A DNA stretch of 64,000 nt. Origin: Collinsella sp. MSK.8.10. GTDB lineage: Bacteria > Actinomycetota > Coriobacteriia > Coriobacteriales > Coriobacteriaceae. Below, piece by piece: positions 35,348 through 45,321 of the stretch. The translations under genes and the position numbers were made by a program. Where the stretch lies: the NCBI RefSeq assembly GCF_019041915.1, contig NZ_JAHPYF010000001.1:248001-312000 (forward strand). Direction: 5' to 3'. The notes under the pieces were generated by a model. The model saw only the letters and a program-made list of their open reading frames with translations, made no database searches and was not told where the DNA came from. The first letter of the stretch is position 1. Every line of letters starts with the position of its first letter.

Positions 35348-37169
35348 GGCGCTCACCCCCTTCCAAGGGTGATCCGCATGCGACAGAGGAAAATGGATCA
35401 TTCGCGCAGCCACCGTCGTTGCCATCGCCGGCGTCCGCGTTCCCCGCAAACTCCATCTGCGAGGCGTAAATCTCCTGGTATATGTTGTCGCCCGCCAGCA
35501 GTTCCTCGTGCGTGCCCACGCCGTGGACACGACCGTCGTCCAGCACCACAATGCGATCGGCATCCATGACGCTCGCGATGCGCTGGGCGATGATGAGCAC
35601 GGTCGTATCGGAAATCCGGGCGATGTGCTCGCGAATCTTAGCGTCGGTCGCCATATCGACCGCGCTGGTGGAGTCGTCAAAAATGAGCACGCGCGGATGC
35701 TTGAGCAGCGTGCGCGCGATGCACAGACGTTGCTTCTGGCCACCCGAGACACCGGCGCCGCCTTGGCCCAACTCGCCGTCCAGCCCGCCGATGCGATCAA
35801 GGAACTCGTCCACGCACGCCGCGCGGCAAGCCGCGAGGAGCTCATCGTCCGACGCCTGCGGATTGCCCCACTGCAGGTTCTCGCGCACGGTACCCGTAAA
35901 CAGCACATTCTTTTGCAGCACAATGCCCACGGCGTCGCGCAAGGCGGCGAGGTCGTAGTCACGCACGTCACGTCCGCCCACAAGCACGGCACCCTCGGTA
36001 GCGTCGTACAGGCGCGCAATCAGCTGCACAAGTGAGCTCTTGCCCGAGCCCGTGCCGCCGAGGATGCCCACCGTCGAGCCGCTCTCGATGCGAAGGTCGA
36101 TATGCTCGAGCACATCCTCGGCTGCATCCGCGCGGTATTTAAAGGAAACGTCGCGAAACTCGATACTGCCGTCCGCTGGCGCCGCAATCGCGAGGTCTCC
36201 CGCGGGGTTGACGATAAAGGGCTCCTCATCGAGCACCTCGGCGATACGGCCCACACTCGTAAGAGCGCGCGTGAGCAGCAAAAACACGTTGGAAATCATC
36301 ATGAGCGAATTCATGATCAGCAGCACGTAGCTCATAAAGCCCGTGAGCGAGCCCACGCCCAGCTTGCCGGCGAGAATCATGCGGCCGCCAATCCACAGGA
36401 TGGAGAGCGCAGCCACGTACATCGACAGCTGAAACACCGGCAGGTTGAGCACCGCGCTGCCAAAGGTCTTTGTCGCAGTGCGCGCGAGCTCGGTATTGAC
36501 GGTGTCGAACTTGGCCTCCTCGTGCTCGGTACGAACGTAGGCCTTGACGGCACGCACGGCGGTGAGGTCTTCCTGTACCACGCCGTTGAGGTGGTCCATC
36601 GAGGTCTGGAGTTGGCGGTAGAGCGGACTGACGCGATAGGTGATGGCGCCCAGTACGATTGCCAGCACGGGCAAGATGATCGCAAAGACGGTGGCGAGCG
36701 GGCGCGACAGCATCAGCGCGTAGATAAGGCCGACGATAAGCGTCACCGGGCCGCGCACCATAGGGCGAAAGCCGTTGCCCACAGCATTTTGGATAACGGT
36801 GATGTCCGTGGTCATGCGGGTGACGAGCGAGCTGGCGTCGTAGTTGTCCAGGTTGCCAAAGGCGAGCGTTTGAATCTTTTTGTACTCGGCCTCGCGCAGG
36901 TTAGCGCCTAGGCCCGAGGCAACGCGGGCGGACGTGCGGGCATAACCCAAGCCCAGTACCAGCGAAAGCGCAGCGCACACCAACATGTACGCGCCCTGCA
37001 GCAGCATGTAGTTGATATCACCCGCAGGCACGCCCACATCGATGATGTTGGCCATGATGACCGGGATAAACAGTTCGAGCACCGTCTCGACCGACACAAA
37101 GAACACGCCGAGGATGGCATCGCGACGGTATGCCCCTAGATAGGAAAACAGTATTTTGAGATTGCGCAC
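35340..37169 (-). CDS. Heterodimeric ABC exporter, degenerate-site subunit
   Basis: 609 residues. Seen: membrane domain (15-310), Walker A GGTGSGKSSL near 373, signature VSGGQKQRL near 475 and a Walker B reading LIFDDSTSAVD near 497. Asp replaces the catalytic Glu, as in the degenerate half of exporters such as TM287/288 or BmrCD. The downstream partner has the normal residue, so together they make one active and one degenerate ATP site. It begins the operon and has a good promoter 40-70 bases upstream. Divergent from a MATE pump. Confidence 0.9.
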   Translation of the reverse strand: MRNLKILFSYLGAYRRDAILGVFFVSVETVLELFIPVIMANIIDVGVPAGDINYMLLQGAYMLVCAALSLVLGLGYARTSARVASGLGANLREAEYKKIQTLAFGNLDNYDASSLVTRMTTDITVIQNAVGNGFRPMVRGPVTLIVGLIYALMLSRPLATVFAIILPVLAIVLGAITYRVSPLYRQLQTSMDHLNGVVQEDLTAVRAVKAYVRTEHEEAKFDTVNTELARTATKTFGSAVLNLPVFQLSMYVAALSILWIGGRMILAGKLGVGSLTGFMSYVLLIMNSLMMISNVFLLLTRALTSVGRIAEVLDEEPFIVNPAGDLAIAAPADGSIEFRDVSFKYRADAAEDVLEHIDLRIESGSTVGILGGTGSGKSSLVQLIARLYDATEGAVLVGGRDVRDYDLAALRDAVGIVLQKNVLFTGTVRENLQWGNPQASDDELLAACRAACVDEFLDRIGGLDGELGQGGAGVSGGQKQRLCIARTLLKHPRVLIFDDSTSAVDMATDAKIREHIARISDTTVLIIAQRIASVMDADRIVVLDDGRVHGVGTHEELLAGDNIYQEIYASQMEFAGNADAGDGNDGGCANDPFSSVACGSPLEGGERHA

Positions 37170-37210
37170 GCAGGTTCAACCCCCATCAAACGTTGTTCGC
37201 AAACGCACGT

Positions 37211-37238
37211 ATTATTGCGCGCCGAATAATGGTGTCAA
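37211..37238 (-). promoter_or_regulatory. Promoter of the ABC exporter operon
   Basis: On the minus strand TTGACA is followed after 16 bases by AATAAT, about 45 bases upstream of the first ABC gene. GAATAATGGTG recurs at 37224 and 37311 in this region, and CTACAA-TCG-TTGTAG (37363-37377) is a small palindrome that could bind a regulator of the two divergent efflux units. Confidence 0.65.
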
Positions 37239-37427
37239 GTATTCCGAAATCGTTTTCTGCAAGGTTAGCGCCGGCGGCGAGTTCTCGTGACGTGTGTCCA
37301 TATTCGCTCGGAATAATGGTGCGCGAGACTTTTTCGCCCCACTGTCGACACAAACCTTGACTCTACAATCGTTGTAGGGTTTTCACTACACTGGTAGCTA
37401 AACAAACCCAGCCAGAAAGCCCCGCCC

Positions 37428-38774
37428 ATGGAACACGACCTCACACGCGGCAATGTCCTCAAGACCATCGCGGTCTTTGCCCTGCCCTATATGCTCTCGT
37501 ATTTTTTGCAGATGCTCTACGGCATGGCCGACCTGTACATGATGGGGCAGTTTAGCGGCGCCGCCGGCATCACCGCCGTGGGCAATGGCGCGCAGACGCT
37601 CTATATCATTACCGTGACGCTCGTGGGCCTGGCCATGGGAACGACGGTGATCGTCGGCCACGCCGTGGGCTCGCGCCGCTTCGACCGCGCCGAGACCGCC
37701 ATCGGCAATACCATCACGCTCTTTATGGGCGTCTCGGTGGTGCTGGCCGCTGTCCTGCTCGCGCTGTGCCCGCAAATCGTGGCACTCATTGGCACGCCGG
37801 CCGAGGCGGTCGAAGGAACCGCCGCCTACCTGCGCATCTGCTTTGTCGGCATTCCGTTTATCGCCGCATACAACATCCTCTCGGCCATCTTTCGCGGGCT
37901 GGGCGATTCGCGCTCGCCCATGTACGTGATCGGCGTGGCATGCATCATCAACATCGCGCTCGACTTTCTGTTTATCGGGCACATGGGACTCGGCCCCGTG
38001 GGCGCGGCGCTCGGCACGGTAACCGCCCAGACGGCCAGCGTTGCCCTCGCACTCGTGTGGCTCAAGAGCCGCCGCACGAACATCCACGTTAAGCGCAGCG
38101 ACCTGCGCCCCCAGCCCGAGGTGCTCGGCAGCATTCTTAAAATCGGCGTGCCCGTGGCCGTGCAGGACGGCTGCATCCAGGTGGCGTTTATGTTTATCAC
38201 CGTCATCGCCAACCACCGAGGGCTCGTCGACGCCGCCGCCGTGGGCCTGGTCGAGAAGATGATCAGCTTTTTGTTCATTGTGCCGAGCTCCATGGGCGCC
38301 ACCGTCAGCGCGCTCACGGCGCAAAACGCTGGCGCGGGCAAGGGCGACCGCGCGCGTCAGGTGCTCAAGGACGCCATGACGATCTCGGTGGTGTATGGCT
38401 GCCTGATCACGGTGCTGATGTGGCTAGTGGCACCGGCGTTTATCGGCTTTTTTGCCAAGGACGCTGCAGTAGTCGCCGCCGGCACCGGCTATATGCGCAG
38501 CTACATTTTCGACGCGATTTTTGCCGGCATTCACATTTGCTTTAGCGGCTTTTTCGCTGCATATGGCAAGAGCTACATCGGCTTTGCGCACAACGTACTA
38601 GCCGTGGCGCTCATTCGCGTGCCGGGCGCGTGGCTGCTGTCGAACGCCTATTCCGACACGCTGTTTCCCATGGGCATCGCCTCGCCGTGCGGATCGATTT
38701 TGTCGGCGGTCATCTGTGTTGTCGCGTTTACCGTACTCAACCGGCGCGGGGCTTTTGACAAGCTGGTGGCGTAG
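37428..38774 (+). CDS. MATE family efflux transporter
   Basis: 448 residues with about twelve membrane helices in two halves, each half opening in the family style: FALPYMLSYFLQMLYGMADL near residue 17 and IGVPVAVQDGCIQVAFM near 240. It exports drugs or toxins, usually in exchange for sodium or protons. Length is standard. It is divergent from the ABC exporter, suggesting a small efflux locus. The start fits the membrane topology, with a short cytosolic N-terminus; the ribosome site is modest (CAGAAAG). Confidence 0.9.
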   Translation: MEHDLTRGNVLKTIAVFALPYMLSYFLQMLYGMADLYMMGQFSGAAGITAVGNGAQTLYIITVTLVGLAMGTTVIVGHAVGSRRFDRAETAIGNTITLFMGVSVVLAAVLLALCPQIVALIGTPAEAVEGTAAYLRICFVGIPFIAAYNILSAIFRGLGDSRSPMYVIGVACIINIALDFLFIGHMGLGPVGAALGTVTAQTASVALALVWLKSRRTNIHVKRSDLRPQPEVLGSILKIGVPVAVQDGCIQVAFMFITVIANHRGLVDAAAVGLVEKMISFLFIVPSSMGATVSALTAQNAGAGKGDRARQVLKDAMTISVVYGCLITVLMWLVAPAFIGFFAKDAAVVAAGTGYMRSYIFDAIFAGIHICFSGFFAAYGKSYIGFAHNVLAVALIRVPGAWLLSNAYSDTLFPMGIASPCGSILSAVICVVAFTVLNRRGAFDKLVA

Positions 38775-38872
38775 CGGGGCAACGCGAGATCGCCCTGATC
38801 GACGACATCATCAGCGACGACCCCACAACCTACGTGACGCAAATCACGGTGCCGGTTGCCCCGTCCAGATAA
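38771..38872 (+). pseudogene. C-terminal remnant of an unknown gene, copy 1
   Basis: Directly after the MATE stop, a frame ends in TTYVTQITVPVAPSR and TAA. It has no start or ribosome site and covers only about 33 codons. The tail at 40119-40205 has the same pattern TYxTQIxxPxxxPx before its stop. The parent family is not recognised. Confidence 0.4.
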
Positions 38873-38914
38873 GAACTGCCTAGAAAACGTTCGGCTGAAG
38901 GCAGAATCTTGACG

Positions 38915-39106
38915 TTATAGGCCATATTTTGCCTCAAGGTCATCGAGAGCCTCAAAGGCATCACGCGCCGTGCCAGCAGCACGCTCCCGCTCGGCCACAG
39001 CTATACGAGCCATCAGACGAGCCTTAGCCTGTTCCTGAACCATGAGGTCGTAGTCCTCGTATCGAAGTACAACAAATTTGCTATAGCCGTTTTTTGTAAC
39101 AGTCAC
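38915..39106 (-). pseudogene. Truncated Phd/YefM-type antitoxin
   Basis: 63 codons from a GTG, reading VTVTKNGYSKFVVLRYEDYD. This is the middle and end of a Phd-type antitoxin. The usual first 20-25 residues are missing: the in-frame sequence upstream (APGS before the GTG) fits the family, but a TAG interrupts nine to ten codons further up, and no ribosome site is seen. No toxin gene follows it. Probably a decaying antitoxin; a short working protein cannot be excluded. Confidence 0.5.
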
Positions 39107-39141
39107 TGAACCAGGAGCCTCCCAACAAGCTCGCTAAACGC

Positions 39142-39156
39142 CGGGGACAGTCCCCG
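39142..39156. repeat. Short perfect hairpin GGGAC-N-GTCCC
   Basis: CGGGGAC and GTCCCCG flank one base, 11 bases past the PIN toxin stop. It has the same layout as the hairpin at 9314-9332. Confidence 0.6.
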
Positions 39157-39167
39157 ATATGGCGGTT

Positions 39168-39590
39168 TTACTCCTCCGGAATCGGAAACGCACGGATGAA
39201 CTCTGCAGGCGAGAAGGTCTTGATGGTCGAGCGCACAAAAGCGGCGCGGTCACGCGTGATAATAAAGTCCACGCCGGCACGCTCGGCCATCGCACGGATA
39301 CAGCCGTCCTCAAAGTCCGGCTCATCGGAATAGGCGGAGGCAAAACAAGCCTCTTGGTCGAGAGACTCTACCGAGTAGCTCTTAAGGCAGTCGCGCACTA
39401 CCTCGCGCCCGCGCGCCTCGCCGGCCTGTTTGGTGAGAATGTAATACGCGTCCTTGAGAGAGCAGGCCGAAACAACGCCTTCGATAAGCCCCACGTCGAC
39501 GAGCCCCTTGATCGTTTGCGCCGCTGCGTGCTCCGGCCGGCCCGGAAGCACGCAATCGAGCAGAAAATTGGTATCGAGAAATGCTCTCAT
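39168..39590 (-). CDS. PIN-domain toxin
   Basis: 140 residues. A predicted metal-dependent ribonuclease, toxin of a type II toxin-antitoxin pair. Seen: the first acidic residue in FLDTNFLLD near 4-12, the pair in DEPDFEDGCIRAMAE near 90-103 and the last in FIITRD near 108-113, the standard PIN set. Its ATG overlaps the antitoxin stop as ATGA, so the two are coupled, antitoxin first. Confidence 0.87.
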   Translation of the reverse strand: MRAFLDTNFLLDCVLPGRPEHAAAQTIKGLVDVGLIEGVVSACSLKDAYYILTKQAGEARGREVVRDCLKSYSVESLDQEACFASAYSDEPDFEDGCIRAMAERAGVDFIITRDRAAFVRSTIKTFSPAEFIRAFPIPEE

Positions 39591-39979
39591 AGGTAGCGCT
39601 CCCTCGCGACGCGCTTTTCATCTTCAACCGTCATCGTATCGAGCGGCGTTCCTTTTGGCATTTTGGCTACGATATCGAGATACTCCTGGTAGTCCTCATT
39701 CTCCGCGAGCATCTCACGGATCTCCTTCCAGGTGATCTTGGGATGCCACATCGTACCCACGTCGCGCTTGGGCTTGTCCGAGCCGCACGTCGGCTTTGCA
39801 CCCCCGCGCTCCTGGGCAGCGTCATATTCCACTGCAACCGGGCTTTGATAGTCGAGCGGCACGATCTTGAACAACGGCTTGCTCCGCTTGAAGACCACAA
39901 CCTCCTCGCCCTCATTGGCAACCTTTTCGGCCACCTGCGTAAGGTTTTGGCGCAGTTCCGAAAACGCGACGGTAACCAT
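39587..39979 (-). CDS. Phd/YefM-type antitoxin
   Basis: 130 residues from the ATG at 39979 (GAGGAG upstream). Seen: the N-terminal DNA-binding fold VAFSELRQNLTQVAEKV near 4-20 and VVVFKRSKPLFKIVPL near 30-46 as in Phd. The C-terminal half (70-130), with WKEIREMLAENEDYQEYLDI, would wrap the PIN toxin. A palindromic site upstream suggests autoregulation. Confidence 0.83.
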   Translation of the reverse strand: MVTVAFSELRQNLTQVAEKVANEGEEVVVFKRSKPLFKIVPLDYQSPVAVEYDAAQERGGAKPTCGSDKPKRDVGTMWHPKITWKEIREMLAENEDYQEYLDIVAKMPKGTPLDTMTVEDEKRVARERYL

Positions 39980-40012
39980 AACTGCTCCTCTCAACATATA
40001 TCTTCACTGCTA

Positions 40013-40051
40013 AGTATACACGTTAATGTTAATGTTAAAGTGTATAAAACT
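40013..40051 (-). promoter_or_regulatory. Operator and promoter of the toxin-antitoxin pair
   Basis: AGTATACAC (40013) and GTGTATAAAACT (40040) are inverted halves flanking three tandem hexamers GTTAAT, GTTAAT and GTTAAA (40022-40039). On the minus strand AGTATA reads TATACT, a good -10. The overlap of operator and promoter fits antitoxin autoregulation. Confidence 0.55.
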
Positions 40052-40118
40052 CATCACAATGGGGCAGCCCCGTTGTGGAACCTCACTGCGGGCCCCCTTT
40101 GCTTTGTATGAATCTTCT

Positions 40119-40205
40119 ATCGCTCCGGAACGACACCGCTCCGCAGGGTCACCCTCAGCAACCTACATGACGCAGATCATGCTGCCCGCCACCACGCCCA
40201 AATAA
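40119..40205 (+). pseudogene. C-terminal remnant of an unknown gene, copy 2
   Basis: A frame without start ends in TYMTQIMLPATTPK and TAA at 40205. It resembles the remnant at 38771-38872 in its final 15 codons. The two lie either side of the PIN/Phd block, in the same orientation. Confidence 0.4.
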
Positions 40206-40243
40206 AAACCTCCCGGAAAGTATCAACCTTTCCGGGAGGTTTT
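40202..40243 (-). terminator. Terminator after ligA
   Basis: A perfect 14-bp stem, AACCTCCCGGAAAG / CTTTCCGGGAGGTT, with a 7-base loop is followed by TTTTATT on the minus strand, about 20 bases past the ligA stop. Confidence 0.92.
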
Positions 40244-40263
40244 CTAATTTGATTATCGATGTC

Positions 40264-42525
<2,262 letters not shown>

Positions 42526-42600
42526 CTAGAGTACCACCGGTCACGATGGGGCCGAATAACCCTTTCGAACCGCACCGAATCGGCAGCCGCCAGACTGGGG

Positions 42601-42803
42601 TGGACAGTTAGTTCAGATACGTATAAATCCTAGAGCTGAATCAGGCACGAACACCCCTGTTTCGACTAATTTGGGCTCCTCGAGACCATGTAAACGTCCC
42701 GCTCTCCCTTCCAAACACCCATTCGAGCCCCATCCCAATCAAAAATTGTTCAAAACGCATCCCAAGTTGCCCCAGATTTATACGTATCTGAACTAACTGT
42801 CCA
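42601..42803. repeat. 203-bp element with perfect 29-bp terminal inverted repeats
   Basis: The arms open TGGACAGTTAGTTCAGATAC at 42601-42629 and close with the exact inverse at 42775-42803. The 145-bp core is not palindromic and carries no credible gene. No target-site duplication is evident in the flanks. It lies between ligA and the htrA terminator and looks like a small non-autonomous mobile element or a two-site regulatory region. Confidence 0.9.
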
Positions 42804-42870
42804 GGCCATTCCGAACTAAGCCTCTTGCCAGCCACAAGTGATCCGTTTTCCTCCGCCCCCAACGGACCAA

Positions 42871-42913
42871 TAAGAAAAGAGGGGCTGTCCCGCGTTGATG
42901 GGACAGCCCCTCT
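42871..42913 (-). terminator. Terminator after htrA
   Basis: A perfect 14-bp stem, AGAGGGGCTGTCCC / GGGACAGCCCCTCT, with an 8-base loop is followed by TTTTCTTA on the minus strand. It begins about 26 bases past the htrA stop. Confidence 0.92.
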
Positions 42914-42939
42914 GGCTTCGGCATGTGCGAAATGGCTCG

Positions 42940-44400
42940 TTAGTAACCCTGGCCGTAGCCCTGACCCTGGCCCTGCTGGCCCAGCAGCTCCTCCAGGTAC
43001 TGGCGCAGCTGCTCGTCGGTAATACCGCCGTTGCCGGTGTCGGTCGAACTGTCGTCCTGCTGCTGGTTCTGCAGCTCCTCATCGGAGCCCAGCTCGACGG
43101 TGACCTTCTTCTCTTCCTTGCCGCGCATGAGCGTGATCTCGACCTTCTCGCCCACCTCGTGGCTGCGCAGCGCGATGATCAGGCCATCGGCGCTCGTAAT
43201 CTCGTCGTCGCCCAGCTTGGTAATGACATCGCCCTCCTGAATGCCGGCCTTGGCGGCAGGACCATCCTCAACGACGCTCGCCACATACGCGCCGCTATCG
43301 GTGCTCAGCTTGTTGGTGCGGGCGTTAAGCGCATTGACGCTCGAAAGCGTAGCTCCCATGTACGGATGCACCGGCGTCTTGCCGTCGATGATCTGGTCGG
43401 CAATGTTCTTGGCGTAATTGACCGGAATGGCAAAGCCAACACCCGAGCTGGAGCCCGAGTAGCTCTCGATGAGCGAGTTGATGCCCACCAGCTCACCGTT
43501 GTCGTTGACGAGCGCGCCGCCGGAGTTGCCCGGGTTGATGGCGGCATCGGTCTGAATCATGTTGGCATAGATGGTGTTACCGCTGGTAGAGCTCATGGCC
43601 GTGGAACGATAGAGCGCCGACACGATACCCGTAGAGACAGACTGCTCGTTGCCGAACGGCGAGCCGATCGCCATGACCCACTCGCCCACGTTGAGCTTGG
43701 AGGAGTCACCGATCTCAATCGGCGTGAGCTTGGAGGCGTCAGCATCCTTGAGCTTGATGACGGCGAGGTCGCTCGAGGCGTCGTTGCCCACGAACTCGGC
43801 CTCATAGGTGGTGCCGTCGTCCATGGTCACCACGTACTGGTCATAGCCATCAACCACGTGGTTGTTGGTGAGGATGTGGCCCTCGGTATCGAGCACCACG
43901 CCCGAACCGACGCTGCCCGAGCTATCCGACTCATCGGCAGACTGCGAAAGCGAGCCATTCTGACTGCCGCTCGAAGTGGCAGTGATGGAAACCACGGAGG
44001 GCAACGCCTTGGCAGAAACGGCCTCGGCCAGCGTGGTGTCCTCGGAATCGATCGTGATCTTTTGCGTCGATGAACCCGAAGCGCCCGCCGTCACGGCATT
44101 CTTGCCGCCACCGATATCGAGCGTGCCGCTCATAATGAGCGCAATGACCAGCAGGGCTCCGCAGGCGCAACCGGCGAGTGCCGTAATAAAGATCGGCAGC
44201 TTTTTGGTTTTGGTCTTGACCACCGTGTGCTTGTTCACAACCTGCTGACCGCCGAGCGGCTTGCCGGTCTGCGTGTCGTAGGCCTGCACGTAGGGAATGT
44301 TGCTGCCGGCAGGCGTCGACTCCACCTGCACACGCGGCTGCTGCTGGGTCTCGCCAGCGTTGCCCGCATCCTGGGGACGCTGGGAATCGTTCTCGCTCAT
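42940..44400 (-). CDS. HtrA/DegP-type serine protease with PDZ domain
   Basis: 486 residues from the ATG at 44400 (AAAGGA upstream). A surface protease and quality-control factor anchored by one N-terminal helix (residues 68-92). Seen: the catalytic His in LTNNHVVDG near 180, Asp in SSDLAVIKL near 210 and Ser in NPGNSGGAL near 287, then one PDZ domain near 350-440. A low-complexity Gln-Gly-Tyr tail ends the protein. The cytosolic N-terminal 65 residues are polar and disordered. Confidence 0.92.
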   Translation of the reverse strand: MSENDSQRPQDAGNAGETQQQPRVQVESTPAGSNIPYVQAYDTQTGKPLGGQQVVNKHTVVKTKTKKLPIFITALAGCACGALLVIALIMSGTLDIGGGKNAVTAGASGSSTQKITIDSEDTTLAEAVSAKALPSVVSITATSSGSQNGSLSQSADESDSSGSVGSGVVLDTEGHILTNNHVVDGYDQYVVTMDDGTTYEAEFVGNDASSDLAVIKLKDADASKLTPIEIGDSSKLNVGEWVMAIGSPFGNEQSVSTGIVSALYRSTAMSSTSGNTIYANMIQTDAAINPGNSGGALVNDNGELVGINSLIESYSGSSSGVGFAIPVNYAKNIADQIIDGKTPVHPYMGATLSSVNALNARTNKLSTDSGAYVASVVEDGPAAKAGIQEGDVITKLGDDEITSADGLIIALRSHEVGEKVEITLMRGKEEKKVTVELGSDEELQNQQQDDSSTDTGNGGITDEQLRQYLEELLGQQGQGQGYGQGY

Positions 44401-44429
44401 GGCTGCGATCCTTTCGTCAAATAACCAAA

Positions 44430-44452
44430 GGCCCGCCAAACATGTGGCGGGC
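44430..44452. terminator. Hairpin upstream of htrA
   Basis: GGCCCGCC and GGCGGGCC flank AAACATG-T. It lies 30 bases upstream of the htrA start on the minus strand and may end readthrough from the response-regulator gene or lie in the htrA leader; the T run is poor. Confidence 0.45.
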
Positions 44453-44571
44453 CATCATTGTTCACGTTGAGTTGTACCCCAATATGCGGGTGCACGTGTA
44501 TGAGAACGCAATCTTTTAGGAAGGCTTAAGTTCTGTTGCAGATTCGAGAGGAACCCGCACCTGCGTCAAAA

Positions 44572-44604
44572 CCACCACAAAGGTGCCTGTCCCCTTTGTG
44601 GTGG
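44572..44604. repeat. Family B hairpin, copy 5
   Basis: Perfect 12-bp arms CCACCACAAAGG and CCTTTGTGGTGG flank TGCCTGTCC. It begins four bases past the stop of the response-regulator gene and so probably terminates it. Confidence 0.9.
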
Positions 44605-44608
44605 AAAG

Positions 44609-45271
44609 CTAGTCCTTAAACAGATAGCCCACGCCGCGGACGGTGGTGATATGTGCCGCAATCTGCGGGCCCACCTTGGAGCGGATGCGTCGGATGTGCA
44701 CGTCGACGGTGCGCGTGCCGCCGCAGTACTCAAAGCCCCACACGCGGTGCAGCAGCACCTCGCGGCTGTAGGCGCGGTTGGGATGCGTCGCCAAAAAGCT
44801 CAGCAGCGAGTACTCCATCAGCGTCAGGTCGATGGGCTCGTTATCGAGTGTCACCTGGTAGGTAGCCAGGTTAATCTCGAGGTTATCGATGTTGAGCACA
44901 TCGTCGGCGGTGACAGTCTCCTCCTCGCCCATCAGGCGCTGCGCGCGAGCCTTGAGCTCGTTGGGCGTCGCCGTGGGGCATACAAAGTCGGCATGCGCGT
45001 GATTCGGCAGGCGCAGGGTGCCGAGCGCCTCGTCGTCAACGATCACCAACATGGGGACGCCGCCGCGATCGTCAAGCCACTTGGCAATCTGATCGATGCG
45101 ATCGCTGCGAATGCCGTCGGAATCGAGGATCAGCAGGTCAAAGTCGTGCGCCGCAGTAGGCGAATCGGGGGTAGCCAGGCTCACCTCGACACCCAGGGTG
45201 GTCGTCAAGCTGCGGGCAAACTCGTGGAAGCGCGTCGTGCGCGCCATGAACAGGGCACTCTTTTCGGACAT
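44609..45271 (-). CDS. Orphan OmpR-type response regulator with degenerate receiver (GlnR-like)
   Basis: 220 residues from the ATG at 45271 (GGAGG upstream). The C-terminal half (125-220) is an OmpR winged helix: LTLMEYSLLSFLATHPNR, VWGFEYCGGTRTVDVHIRRI and TVRGVGYLF. The N-terminal receiver keeps one Asp (LLILDSDG near 50) but lacks the early acidic pair, the Thr after beta-4 and the conserved Lys. It thus resembles actinobacterial GlnR, which works without normal phosphorylation. It follows a glutamine-synthetase-like gene by 50 bases, and no histidine kinase is near, so a nitrogen role is inferred. Confidence 0.82.
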   Translation of the reverse strand: MSEKSALFMARTTRFHEFARSLTTTLGVEVSLATPDSPTAAHDFDLLILDSDGIRSDRIDQIAKWLDDRGGVPMLVIVDDEALGTLRLPNHAHADFVCPTATPNELKARAQRLMGEEETVTADDVLNIDNLEINLATYQVTLDNEPIDLTLMEYSLLSFLATHPNRAYSREVLLHRVWGFEYCGGTRTVDVHIRRIRSKVGPQIAAHITTVRGVGYLFKD

Positions 45272-45321
45272 ATCGGCCTCCAAGGAAATGAGCTCAATCG
45301 TACTGGAACAAGCCAGCGCGA

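Noticed and set aside
35348..36019. Long upstream extension of the ABC gene ending at 33449
   Set aside because: The extension is out-of-frame shadow of the partner ABC gene. The ATG at 35347 with its 8-base overlap is the proper start.
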